A stretch of 64,000 nt of DNA. Origin: an uncultured Eubacteriales bacterium. GTDB taxonomy: Bacteria > Bacillota > Clostridia > Oscillospirales > CAG-272. The DNA lies in contig CAKSLQ010000008.1 in assembly GCA_934467415.1 (NCBI GenBank), positions 1 through 64,000 on the forward strand, read 5' to 3'. The notes beneath the pieces were generated by a model, which saw only the letters and a program-made list of their open reading frames with translations, was not told the origin of the DNA and ran no database searches. The position numbers were made by a program, and so were the translations under genes. Below are positions 40,650-48,233 of this stretch, piece after piece; position 1 is the stretch's first letter, and every line of letters starts with the position of its first letter.

Positions 40650-40862
40650 ATGGAAAGCGCACTGAAGAAGGTCTCCAGCCGCAAGTTTCTCGTCGCGGTG
40701 AGCGGCGTGGTCAGCGGCATCGTGCTGATTGCGGGCGGCAATACCACCGAAGGCGTGACGGCGATCGTCACCTCGGTTGTCGCCTATCTCGCGGCCGAGG
40801 GGCTGGTAGACATGGCGGCGGTGAAGAAGCAGAGCGAAATCACGGGCAAATCCGAGGACTGA
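40650..40862 (+). CDS. Small phage membrane protein, probable second holin, 70 aa
   Basis: GGGGAGG lies 6 bases before the ATG at 40650. Two short hydrophobic segments (about 13-31, FLVAVSGVVSGIVLIAGG, and 36-53) with positive ends give a typical holin or anti-holin outline. It is the last gene of the phage-like island. No terminator with a T-run follows directly. Confidence 0.6.
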   Translation: MESALKKVSSRKFLVAVSGVVSGIVLIAGGNTTEGVTAIVTSVVAYLAAEGLVDMAAVKKQSEITGKSED

Positions 40863-40878
40863 TTTTGCATTTTCCTGT

Positions 40879-40905
40879 TTCAAACGCGCAAACATATGCT
40901 ATAAT
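40879..40905 (+). promoter_or_regulatory. Promoter of the M29 aminopeptidase
   Basis: TATAAT at 40900-40905 is preceded by ATGC (extended -10); the -35 (TTTCAA at 40879, 15-base spacer) is poor. The RNA starts in or just after the first 31-bp hairpin. Confidence 0.55.
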
Positions 40906-41127
40906 AGTCTCGCGGCAGTCGCCGCGAGACTATTAAAATCAGTCGAAAAACGCTGTTTTTCGACTGGTGCAAGGGCGTTTGCTCGCGCCGTCCTCACCGG
41001 ACGCGCCCTTTAAGGAGTAAAAAAGCCGGCGGAGCCGCCTTTTTTACAAACTTAATTTGCATTTGGCCATGCACAACGCTTGTTCGCCAAGCCCAGATAG
41101 TCTCGCGGCAGTCGCCGCGAGACTATT
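40904..41127 (+). repeat. Duplicated 31-bp hairpin flanking a 162-bp hairpin-rich segment
   Basis: The two 31-bp copies (40904-40934 and 41097-41127) are identical. Each is an inverted repeat with a 13-bp stem (ATAGTCTCGCGGC) and an AGTC loop. Between them lie CAGTCGAAAAAC/GTTTTTCGACTG and AAGGGCG/CGCCCTT hairpins and a GTAAAAAA...TTTTTTAC hairpin enclosing GGCGG/CCGCC. The segment forms the long leader of the aminopeptidase mRNA; no gene is present in the 283 bases. Confidence 0.8.
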
Positions 41128-41145
41128 ATTTTTACGGAGGACCAC

Positions 41146-42372
41146 ATGAAGGTCACGACTTTGAAGAAATATGCAGAGCTGATCGCGCGCCGCGGCGTCA
41201 ACCTCAAAAAGGGCGACGAGGTCGTCGTCACCGCCGAGCTGGATCAGCCGAAATTCGTGGAATATGTTGTCGAGGCCTGCTACAAGGCAGGCGCCAAGAA
41301 GGTCACGGTGGATTTTGTGCACCAGCCGCTGCAAAAGCTGCACGTCAAGTACCGCAGTCTGAAAACGCTCGGCAAGGTTGAAGACTGGGAGGTCGCCCGC
41401 CTCGAGCACTACATCGGGACGCTGCCCGCCCGCATCTACCTCATCAGCGAAGACCCGGACGGCCTGCGCGGCATGGACCGTGAGAAGAACGCCAAGGGCG
41501 CACAGGCGCGCAGCAAGATCATCAAGCCCCTGCGCGACAAGATGGACAACCGCTACAAGTGGTGCATCGCGGCCGTCCCCGGCAAGGCCTGGGCGCAGAA
41601 GATGTTCCCCGGCATCCGCGCGTCCGCCGCAATCGAGAAGCTGTGGGAAGCCATTCTCTACACCTCCCGCGCCGACGGCAACGATCCGATCGCCGCGTGG
41701 GACGCGCACAACGCTGACATCGCCGCGCGCTGCGCATACCTCAATTCGCTCGGCATCGACACGCTGCATTACACCGCGTCGAACGGCACGGACTTCACGG
41801 TCGGGCTCATTGACCGCTCCGAATTCTGCGGCGGCGCGGAGGCCATCATCGGCGGCGAGATCTTCAACGCCAACATTCCCTCCGAGGAGGTCTACACCAG
41901 CCCGATGCGCGGCCGCGCCGAAGGCATCGTCTACTCGACCAAGCCCCTCTCCTACAACGGCCAGCTGATCGAGAACTTCTCCATCCGCTTCCGCGAGGGC
42001 AAGGTGACCGAGGTGCACGCCGAGAAGAACGAGGAGATGCTGAAGACCATCATCTCGATGGACGAGGGCGCCTCTTATCTCGGCGAAGTCGCGCTCGTGC
42101 CCTATTCGTCCCCCATCAATCAGCTGGGCTATCTGTTCTACAACACGCTGTTTGACGAAAACGCGGTCTGCCATCTGGCGCTCGGCGAGGGGTATACCAA
42201 CACGCTGCGCGGCTTTGCGGACATGACGCGCGAGGAATGCACCGCCGCCGGCATCAACGACTCGATGATCCACGAGGACTTTATGATCGGCGCGCCCGAT
42301 CTCTCGATCGTCGCCACGCTTCGCGACGGGACGAAGAAGGACATCTTCAAGAACGGCACCTGGGCATTTTGA
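41146..42372 (+). CDS. M29-family metallo-aminopeptidase
   Basis: The 408-residue enzyme is a thermophilic-type (AmpS/PepS/aminopeptidase T) dimetal exopeptidase of the cytoplasm. The metal-ligand blocks are visible: NIPSEEVYTSP, the GASYLGEVALVP segment with its Glu, NTLFDENAVCHLALG, and the C-terminal NDSMIHEDFMIG with His and Asp. The N-terminal domain (LIARRGVNLKKGDEVVV) is the usual dimerisation part. GGAGG is 7 bases before the ATG. Its mRNA begins in the duplicated hairpin region, so expression may depend on RNA structure there. Confidence 0.92.
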   Translation: MKVTTLKKYAELIARRGVNLKKGDEVVVTAELDQPKFVEYVVEACYKAGAKKVTVDFVHQPLQKLHVKYRSLKTLGKVEDWEVARLEHYIGTLPARIYLISEDPDGLRGMDREKNAKGAQARSKIIKPLRDKMDNRYKWCIAAVPGKAWAQKMFPGIRASAAIEKLWEAILYTSRADGNDPIAAWDAHNADIAARCAYLNSLGIDTLHYTASNGTDFTVGLIDRSEFCGGAEAIIGGEIFNANIPSEEVYTSPMRGRAEGIVYSTKPLSYNGQLIENFSIRFREGKVTEVHAEKNEEMLKTIISMDEGASYLGEVALVPYSSPINQLGYLFYNTLFDENAVCHLALGEGYTNTLRGFADMTREECTAAGINDSMIHEDFMIGAPDLSIVATLRDGTKKDIFKNGTWAF

Positions 42373-42452
42373 CCGATGTATACGGCGCAGAACGAATGGC
42401 GAAAAGGGATTTGAAATCAGTTTTGCTGCCTGCATAGTTTCAGATATAAGTG

Positions 42453-42481
42453 GAAAAGCACCCGTGACGGGTGCTTTTCTC
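42453..42481 (+). terminator. Terminator of the M29 aminopeptidase
   Basis: AAAAGCACCCG pairs with CGGGTGCTTTT. It resembles the terminators at 42697, 43553 and 58129. Confidence 0.9.
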
Positions 42482-42513
42482 CATATACAGATCGTTTTTC
42501 GCCATTCTATCCG

Positions 42514-42561
42514 CGAAAAAGACGCTCGACATATAACGATATGCCTTGAGCGTCTTTTTCG
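42514..42561. terminator. Second long hairpin downstream of the aminopeptidase
   Basis: CGAAAAAGACGCTC pairs perfectly with GAGCGTCTTTTTCG. The 20-base loop has an inner CATAT/ATATG stem. With A and T tracts in the arms it could stop RNA polymerase from either side. Confidence 0.6.
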
Positions 42562-42604
42562 TGGATTCTGCATCCGTCTACATCGGTCAAGGCGGCTGCG
42601 GCGC

Positions 42605-42682
42605 TGCGGCGGGAGCAAGACGGCGCCCTACGGTATGTACGCTTTTTGCGCCCATCGGTAGGGGTCGGCGCCTCGACGACCC
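42605..42682 (+). repeat. Palindromic intergenic repeat, family 3, copy 1
   Basis: It has the left block GGCGGGAGCAAGACGGCGCC and the right block GGTAGGGGTCGGCGCCTCGA followed by CGACCC, with a variable centre. It lies between two hairpins; no gene is seen from 42373 to 42722. Confidence 0.75.
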
Positions 42683-42690
42683 ATTCATCA

Positions 42691-42724
42691 CAAACCAAAA
42701 AGCACCCGTGGTGGGTGCTTTTTT
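42691..42724. terminator. Bidirectional terminator, first copy of a duplicated block
   Basis: AAAAAGCACCC pairs with GGGTGCTTTTT around a GTGGT centre, ending the HTH gene on the minus strand. The 27 bases from CAAACC onward recur at 43548. Confidence 0.85.
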
Positions 42725-42989
42725 ATTTCAGCTTAATTTCGTTCTCATCGCCGCAAAGCCAATCCATCGTCACGCCAAGCGCCTTTGCCAGCATACGCAG
42801 TTCTGCATCGCAAACGTGGCGTTGATTTTTCTCGATCCGCGACAGGATCAGCGGCGTCATCTCCATGCCCATAAACTGCATTTTGCGCGCAAGCTCGTCC
42901 TGCGTCATCGGCGGCTTTTGCAGCGCACGACCAAGGCGCACACGTTCGCCGCAAATGTTCCCCTGAATCAAAAACAGATTCTTTGCCAT
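42723..42989 (-). CDS. XRE-family helix-turn-helix regulator, 88 aa
   Basis: A single Cro/CI-type domain fills the protein: RVRLGRALQKPPMTQDELARK is helix 1-2, and MEMTPLILSRIEKNQRHV is helix 3 with the conserved S-R-I-E-x-x-Q-R. The remainder (LRMLAKALGVTMDWLCG) is the typical end. The ATG at 42989 follows GGAGGTG. It is divergent from the SLOG-type gene, and their shared 125-base spacer is the obvious operator region. Autoregulation and control of the partner are inferred from this layout. Confidence 0.85.
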   Translation of the reverse strand: MAKNLFLIQGNICGERVRLGRALQKPPMTQDELARKMQFMGMEMTPLILSRIEKNQRHVCDAELRMLAKALGVTMDWLCGDENEIKLK

Positions 42990-43033
42990 GCTGCACCTCC
43001 GAATCATCCAAACAAGATATTTACCATCTACTA

Positions 43034-43061
43034 TTGATTTTATTTGATTTTGTGCTACAAT
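43034..43061 (+). promoter_or_regulatory. Promoter of the SLOG-type gene
   Basis: TTGATT and TACAAT are 16 bases apart with TGC before the -10. The following sequence (AGAGTAGATATAAAATATCC) is AT-rich and could hold operator half-sites. Confidence 0.6.
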
Positions 43062-43114
43062 GCAGAATAGAGTAGATATAAAATATCCAGTTTGTATATT
43101 TTCGGAGAAAAAAT

Positions 43115-43540
43115 ATGACTTGCACCTTTTTCGGGCATCGCAACTGCCCTTGCGAAATGCAAAAGCCTTTACATGAAATGCTGGTGCATTTGATTGAACA
43201 GGAAAACGCCGATCTCTTTTATGTCGGCAACCATGGGGATTTTGATGCACTGGTCCGGCATGAGCTGATCCGCCTGCGCGCCCGGTATCCGCAAATCCGC
43301 ATCTTTGTTATCCTTGCCTACATGCCCGGGCACAAAGCCGAATATCGGGATGAAGAAATACCGACGTTATTGCCCGAGGGAATCGAGCGCGTTCCGAGGC
43401 GCTATTCAATCTGTTTTCGCAATCAATGGATGCTGGAGCGTGCCGACTGTGTGATAACCTATGTGCGATACGACTCGAACGGCGCCGGGAAATGTGCGCA
43501 GTTGGCAGAAAAGCGAGGGAAAAAGGTGCTGCGGCTTTGA
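43115..43540 (+). CDS. SLOG-superfamily (DprA/YpsA-like Rossmann) protein, 141 aa
   Basis: The protein begins MTCTFFGHRNCPCEM and contains FYVGNHGDFDALVRHEL, IRIFVILAYMPG and the end NGAGKCAQLAEKRGKKVLRL. This GHR...G-N-x-G-x-F-D outline matches the SLOG group, which binds nucleotides or nucleotide-derived ligands. The group appears both in housekeeping proteins (YpsA) and as a sensor in defence systems. It is a stand-alone single domain. The upstream divergent HTH gene and the identical terminator blocks on both sides suggest a two-gene module. AAAGGAG is absent; CGGAG is 11 bases before the ATG. Confidence 0.72.
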   Translation: MTCTFFGHRNCPCEMQKPLHEMLVHLIEQENADLFYVGNHGDFDALVRHELIRLRARYPQIRIFVILAYMPGHKAEYRDEEIPTLLPEGIERVPRRYSICFRNQWMLERADCVITYVRYDSNGAGKCAQLAEKRGKKVLRL

Positions 43541-43547
43541 CTTTTTC

Positions 43548-43580
43548 CAAACCAAAAAGCACCCGTGGTGGGTGCTTTTT
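43548..43580. terminator. Terminator, second copy of the duplicated block
   Basis: The same CAAACCAAAAAGCACCC hairpin as at 42691, ending the SLOG-type gene and, from the other side, the hydrolase gene. Confidence 0.85.
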
Positions 43581-43581
43581 G

Positions 43582-44307
43582 TTATGCTTTTTCGGGGATG
43601 GCGGCGAGGATATACGCGGCGTACTTCTCCTTGGCGGCGAGGGTCAGGCTGCAATGCCCGCGCCCCTCGACGACGTCGTAGGTGACGCGCCGCCCCGCCG
43701 CGCGGAGCGCGGGGACGAGTTTGTCCGAATGCAGCGCCTTCGGCACGACGCGGTCCTCGGTGCAATGGAAGATGTGATAGTCCGCATCCGGCATCCTGTC
43801 CGCGAGATGCAGCGGCGACAGCGACTCTAACGCCGCATCGAAGCTGCCGGGATAGCCGTAAACCGCGCTGTAGAACGAGCGGGGCAGATCCTCGCGCGCG
43901 TTCCAATGCCCGACCATATCGCAGACCGGGCAGTTTGCCACGCAGGCGACCGGCGTGCGCTTTGCATACACCATGTAGGTGAGCGCGCCCTGCCCGCCCA
44001 TGCTGCCGCCCGAGGCGACGATGGGCGTGCTGTCGGGCAGCCCGTAGTGTGCAAACAGCACGTCCAGCACCTCGTCGGTATAATCCACCGCCTGCCGGTT
44101 CATGCGGTTCCACGGATTGTTATACGGATAGACATAGAGAATCCCGCGGTCGCCGTAGAACTCACCCTCGACCGGGTCCTCCGTGTAGCGCGTCTGATTG
44201 CCGAAGCCGAAGAACGCGACGACCACGCCGCGGATCGGCTGCTTGCAGATTTTATCGTTGACGTAGGCATACCACCGGAGGGTCTCGTAGGTCATAATGC
44301 GTTCCAT
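43582..44307 (-). CDS. Alpha/beta hydrolase, 241 aa (paralogue of the 47251 gene)
   Basis: A cytoplasmic serine-hydrolase fold: nucleophile elbow GGSMGG at about residues 99-104, acid in HCTEDRV near 190 and His in GRGHC near 218. The signature Y-x-N-P-W-x-x-M-N-R (residues 61-70, YNNPWNRMNR) recurs in the other hydrolase near valS. There is no signal peptide. Start choice: ATG at 44307, 2 bases after valS, or the in-frame ATG 12 bases on (MTYETLRWYAYVND). Substrate unknown; peptidase and esterase are both possible. Confidence 0.8.
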   Translation of the reverse strand: MERIMTYETLRWYAYVNDKICKQPIRGVVVAFFGFGNQTRYTEDPVEGEFYGDRGILYVYPYNNPWNRMNRQAVDYTDEVLDVLFAHYGLPDSTPIVASGGSMGGQGALTYMVYAKRTPVACVANCPVCDMVGHWNAREDLPRSFYSAVYGYPGSFDAALESLSPLHLADRMPDADYHIFHCTEDRVVPKALHSDKLVPALRAAGRRVTYDVVEGRGHCSLTLAAKEKYAAYILAAIPEKA

Positions 44308-44309
44308 GG

Positions 44310-46922
44310 TCAACCCAGCTTTGCCAGCGCTTCTTCCAGCCCGCGGCGAACCTCGCGGTACTTTTCGAGCTTCTGCCGCTCGCCCTCGATGACGGCGGCG
44401 GGCGCTTTGGAGGTGAAGCCCTCGCCCGCGAGCTTGGCCTCGACGCGCTTAATTTCATTTGCGTTCTTTTCCAGCTCGGCCGTGAGGCGCTTGCGCTCGG
44501 CCTCAAAGTCGATCATATCGGCAAGCGGGATATAGGCCGTCGCGCTGTCGGTGATGATCTGCACGGCGGTGGTGTCGGCATAGCTGTCCGCAAGCGCCAC
44601 CTCAGACGCACCCGCGAGCTTCTGGAAGAAGGGCGCGGCGGCGGCAAAGGTCTCGGTGCTCTTGGTGACGATATAGAGCTTGGCGCGGCGGGAGGGGGCG
44701 ACGCCCATCTCGGTGCGGCGCGCGCGGATCGCCTTGATGAGGGCGATGATCTTCTCCATCTCGGCGGCCTCGGCGTCGAAATGCAGCGCCGGGTTCTCGC
44801 GCGGGAAGGTCGAGATCATGATGCTCTCGGCATCGCGCGGCAGCTTCTGATAGATTTCCTCCGTGATGAACGGCATGAAGGGATGCAGGAGTTTGAGCGT
44901 CTCGGAGAGAACATAGGCGATGACATTCTGCGCCGTCTTGTCGCCTGCGGCGAGGCGGGGCTTGCAGAGCTCGATATACCAGTCGCAGAACATATCCCAG
45001 ACGAAGTCGTAGATGTTTGCAAGCGAGACGCCGACCTCGTAGTGATCGAGGTTCTGGAAGACGTTGGCCGCGAGGTCGTTGAGCTTATCGAGGATCCACT
45101 TGTCCTCGAGCGCGAGGTCGGCGGCATCCGGCAGCTTCACCTCGTCGATGTCGAGGTTCATGAGGACGAAGCGCGCCGCGTTCCACAGTTTGTTGGCAAA
45201 GTTGCGCGCCGCCTCGATCTTTTCGTCCGAGAAGCGCATGTCGTTGCCGGGCGCGTTGCCGGTGGCCAGCGCAAAGCGGAGCGCGTCCGCGCCGTATTTG
45301 TCGATGACCTCGAGCGGGTCGATGCCGTTGCCGAGCGACTTGGACATCTTTCTGCCCTTGGCATCGCGGACGAGGCCGTGGATGAAGACCGTGGAGAACG
45401 GCTCCTTGCCCATGTGTTCAAGCCCCGAGAAGATCATGCGCGCGACCCAGAAGAAGATGATGTCATAGCCGGTGACCAGCACCGAGGTGGGATAGTACTT
45501 TGCAAGCTCGGGCGTCTTATCCGGCCAGCCGAGCGTGGAGAACGGCCAGAGCGCCGAGGAGAACCAGGTGTCCAGCACGTCGCTCTCCTGCGTCATGCGG
45601 CCGCCGCACTTCGGGCAGGTGTCCACATCGGTCTTGGAGACGACCATCTCGCCGCACGCCGAGCAGTAGTACGCGGGGATGCGGTGTCCCCACCAGAGCT
45701 GGCGCGAAATGCACCAGTCGTGGACATTTTCCATCCAGTTGGTGTAGATTTTGGTGAAGCGCTCCGGCTCAAAGCGGACGCGGCCGTCGCGGACGACCTC
45801 GAGCGCCGGCTCGGCAAGCGGCTGCATCCTGACAAACCACTGATTGGAGATGATCGGCTCGACCGTCGTGCCGCAGCGGTAGCAGGTGCCGACATTGTGC
45901 GTGTGCGGCTCCACCTTGATGAGGTAGCCCCCGGCCTCGAGGTCGGCGACGAGCGCCTTCCGCGCTTCGTAGCGGTCCATGCCCTCGTATTTGCCGCCGT
46001 ACTTGTTGATGGTGGCGTCGTCGTTCATGACCTTGATCTGTTCCAGCCCGTGGCGCTGCCCGACGAGGAAGTCGTTCGGGTCGTGGGCGGGCGTGATCTT
46101 CACGCAGCCCGTGCCGAAGCCGATCTCGACATAGTCGTCGGCGATGACCGGGATCTCGCGGCCGACGATCGGCAAAATCAGCGTCTTGCCGACAAGGTCG
46201 GTGTAGCGCTCGTCATTCGGGTTGACGGCGACGGCGGTATCGCCGAACATCGTTTCGGGGCGCGTGGTGGCAATCTCGACATACTTGTCGCTGCCCTTGA
46301 TCGGGTACTTGATGTGCCAGAAATGGCCTGCCTGCTCGCTGTACTCGACCTCCGCGTCGGAGAGGGCGGTCGTGCAGTGCGGACACCAGTTGATGATGCG
46401 GTTGCCGCGGTAGATCAGCCCTTTTTCATAGAGGTTGACAAAGACCTCCTTGACCGCGCGGGAGCAGCCCTCGTCCATCGTAAAGCGCTCGCGCGTCCAG
46501 TCGCAGGACGTGCCGAGCTTCTTCAGCTGATTGATGATGCGGCTGCCGTACTGATGCTTCCAGTCCCAGACGCGCTCGAGAAACTTCTCGCGGCCGAGGT
46601 CGTAGCGGGTGAGGTTCTCGTTCTTGCGCAGCTGCTCCTCCACCTTGATCTGCGTGGCGATGCCCGCATGGTCGGTGCCCGGCACCCACAGCGTGCTGAA
46701 GCCCTGCATCCGCTTGTAGCGGACGAGGATGTCCTGGAGCGTCTCGTCGAGCGCATGGCCCATGTGGAGCTGGCCCGTGACGTTCGGAGGCGGGATGACG
46801 ACCGAGAACGGCGGCTTGCCGTCGTTCACATCGGGGGTAAAATAGCCCTTGTCGCACCAATTCTGATAGATTCTGTCTTCAAATTCGCGCGGGGCATAGG
46901 TCTTTGCGAGTTCGCTTTTCAT
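44310..46922 (-). CDS. valS: Valyl-tRNA synthetase
   Basis: The 870-residue class I enzyme charges tRNA-Val. The HIGH-type motif is GQLHMGHALDE at about residues 48-58, the CP1 editing domain follows (ATTRPETMFGDTAVAV), then an internal zinc-type CPKCGG element, and KMSKS lies in GRKMSKSLGNGIDP near residue 520. The C-terminal coiled coil (ERKRLTAELEKNANEI to the end) binds the tRNA elbow. GGAGAAAG precedes the ATG. Transcription depends on the T-box leader at 46923-47172. The hydrolase gene follows 2 bases downstream. Confidence 0.97.
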   Translation of the reverse strand: MKSELAKTYAPREFEDRIYQNWCDKGYFTPDVNDGKPPFSVVIPPPNVTGQLHMGHALDETLQDILVRYKRMQGFSTLWVPGTDHAGIATQIKVEEQLRKNENLTRYDLGREKFLERVWDWKHQYGSRIINQLKKLGTSCDWTRERFTMDEGCSRAVKEVFVNLYEKGLIYRGNRIINWCPHCTTALSDAEVEYSEQAGHFWHIKYPIKGSDKYVEIATTRPETMFGDTAVAVNPNDERYTDLVGKTLILPIVGREIPVIADDYVEIGFGTGCVKITPAHDPNDFLVGQRHGLEQIKVMNDDATINKYGGKYEGMDRYEARKALVADLEAGGYLIKVEPHTHNVGTCYRCGTTVEPIISNQWFVRMQPLAEPALEVVRDGRVRFEPERFTKIYTNWMENVHDWCISRQLWWGHRIPAYYCSACGEMVVSKTDVDTCPKCGGRMTQESDVLDTWFSSALWPFSTLGWPDKTPELAKYYPTSVLVTGYDIIFFWVARMIFSGLEHMGKEPFSTVFIHGLVRDAKGRKMSKSLGNGIDPLEVIDKYGADALRFALATGNAPGNDMRFSDEKIEAARNFANKLWNAARFVLMNLDIDEVKLPDAADLALEDKWILDKLNDLAANVFQNLDHYEVGVSLANIYDFVWDMFCDWYIELCKPRLAAGDKTAQNVIAYVLSETLKLLHPFMPFITEEIYQKLPRDAESIMISTFPRENPALHFDAEAAEMEKIIALIKAIRARRTEMGVAPSRRAKLYIVTKSTETFAAAAPFFQKLAGASEVALADSYADTTAVQIITDSATAYIPLADMIDFEAERKRLTAELEKNANEIKRVEAKLAGEGFTSKAPAAVIEGERQKLEKYREVRRGLEEALAKLG

Positions 46923-47172
46923 ATCTTTCTCCTTAACGGTTATTTTACAAAATAAAAAGCGCCCTGAACGAAGTCAGGGCGCAAAAAGCGCGGTACCACC
47001 TGGATTTATCACTCATGCCCGATAACGGGGGCGCACGTCGGACTCTACTTGTCTCCGTTCTGTCCGAGGCTCGGGGGCGACCTTCTCCGGCGGCGCACAT
47101 ACGCGTCTTTCACCGACCGACGCGCTCTCTGCATGGCGCACGCACGGGTACTCCTCCCCGTCGTTGCCGCTT
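46923..47172 (-). promoter_or_regulatory. T-box leader (tRNA-Val sensing) of valS
   Basis: On the minus strand stem I carries GAGGAGTA and CAGAGAGC, then GGTCGGTGAAAGAC, and the specifier loop reads GAA-G-GTC with GTC (Val) at 47081-47079. The T-box is AGGTGGTACCGCG at 47001-46989, pairing with an ACCA tRNA end. The spacing from GAA to specifier equals that in the ileS leader. The terminator at 46954-46986 follows immediately. Confidence 0.92.
46954..46986 (-). terminator. T-box-controlled terminator before valS
   Basis: GCGCCCTGA pairs with TCAGGGCGC, followed by TTTTT on the minus strand. Confidence 0.9.
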
Positions 47173-47179
47173 TTAGAAA

Positions 47180-47208
47180 AGTGTAGCACAAAGTGATAGG
47201 CTTGTCAA
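47180..47208 (-). promoter_or_regulatory. Promoter of the valS T-box transcript
   Basis: TTGACA (47208-47203) and TACACT (47185-47180) are 17 bases apart on the minus strand. Confidence 0.8.
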
Positions 47209-47250
47209 GGATTTTCTTGCATACAGTTTCACGCGTTCCCGCGCGTTTTT

Positions 47251-47976
47251 TCAGTCCTCAAACATCCTGTCCATCAGCCAGGCGTGCTCCACCGCGCGCG
47301 CCTCCGCGCCGATGTTGCAGTGCCCGGCGTGCGGGTATTCGGCGACATCGACGGTGTAGCCCGCCTCGCGCAGGAGCGGGATCAGCTTCATCGAATGCTG
47401 CGAGGGCGCAAGCACGCCGTCCTGCATCCCGACGGCAAAGCGGTAGGGAATGCGCTTCAGGCGGCCGACCATGTTGACCGGCGAATTGTCGTGCAAAAAC
47501 GCCGTAAAGTCATCGCAGTACCCCATCGTCGCCTCGAACAGCGTGTGCAGAATGGAATTTTTGTTGCAGAGCACCTCATATTCGAGGTTGCAGCAGGGAC
47601 AGTTGAGGTCGCCCGCAACGATGTTGTGCTTCGACTGCATGGCGTAATGGAAGACCGAATAGCCGCCCATGCTGCCGCCGTACAGGCCGACCGGCGCGTC
47701 TGTCGGAATGTGCCATTTCTCCATCGCGATCTCCACCAGCATGTCGCAGAAAGCGACGGTGTCGCGGTTCATCCAGCTCCACGGGTTGTAGCAGGGCGTG
47801 ATATAGAGGATGTTCCGCGCCGCAGCGGCGGGCGCGTCGATCATATCCGGGCCGGGGTTGACGATGTGCCCGAGCCCGTTGAAATAGAGGATGATCCCGC
47901 GGATGTCACCGTGAATCAGCTCGATATTCGTGCAGCAGAAGCGGTCGTAATGTGCGGATAAAAATTGCTTGTCCAT
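47251..47976 (-). CDS. Alpha/beta hydrolase, 241 aa (paralogue of the 43582 gene)
   Basis: The nucleophile elbow is LYGGSMGGYS at about residues 98-107, the acid GMQDGVLAP near 192 and the His HAGHC near 220. It shares Y-N-P-W-x-W-M-N-R-D (residues 62-71) with the hydrolase downstream of valS, at the same distance from the serine. A Cys-rich segment (LNCPCCNLEYEVLC) replaces the ANCPVCDMVG of the paralogue. GAGGAC precedes the ATG. The two genes bracket valS on the same strand, consistent with an old duplication. Substrate unknown. Confidence 0.8.
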   Translation of the reverse strand: MDKQFLSAHYDRFCCTNIELIHGDIRGIILYFNGLGHIVNPGPDMIDAPAAAARNILYITPCYNPWSWMNRDTVAFCDMLVEIAMEKWHIPTDAPVGLYGGSMGGYSVFHYAMQSKHNIVAGDLNCPCCNLEYEVLCNKNSILHTLFEATMGYCDDFTAFLHDNSPVNMVGRLKRIPYRFAVGMQDGVLAPSQHSMKLIPLLREAGYTVDVAEYPHAGHCNIGAEARAVEHAWLMDRMFED

Positions 47977-48063
47977 GATGTTGTCCTCTGTGATGTAATT
48001 TAGGCTTCCCCCTTGGAGGAAGAGCGGTATGTTTTACAAATATGCATGGTATTGTATCTCTTT

Positions 48064-48218
48064 AGCCCCCTCGGTGAGGGGGCTGTCACCGATAGGTGAC
48101 TGGGGGAGTTTTGCTCTCTGCAAGACTCCTTCCGGCACGCGTTGCCGTGATGTTTTTCGAAGGAAAACTCATGAGGAACGCATCGCGTTCCGTGCCACAC
48201 TCCCTCACCGAGGGAGGT
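48064..48218 (+). repeat. Palindromic intergenic repeat, family 1, copy C
   Basis: AGCCCCCTC pairs with GAGGGGGCT, followed by the conserved GTCACCGATAGGTGAC. The centre is altered to GGGGGAGTTTTGC with GCAAGACTCC, and the right half has gained a TTTTCG/CGAAGGAAAA and GGAACGC/GCGTTCC insertion. It ends in CTCCCTC/GAGGGAGG. Confidence 0.8.
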
Positions 48219-48233
48219 AAAAAGATTTGCCCG

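Larger units (their letters stand above)
29257..40862 (+). mobile_element. Podovirus-like phage structural island (17 genes, no integrase)
   Basis: Seventeen genes on one strand, mostly with 1-8 base overlaps, run in the order TerS, TerL, two small proteins, portal, scaffold, capsid, connectors, tail hub, fibre genes, lysis genes. All frames are intact. There is no integrase, excisionase, repressor, replication gene, tail tube, sheath or tape measure either inside or next to it. The order and the large portal resemble P22/short-tailed phages. No flanking direct repeat that could be att sites was found. Base composition matches the surrounding chromosome. Confidence 0.8.

Noticed and set aside
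40904..41127. The duplicated 31-bp sequence as att sites of the phage island
   Set aside because: Both copies lie on the same (right) side of the island, no copy occurs near 29160-29256, and no integrase is encoded.
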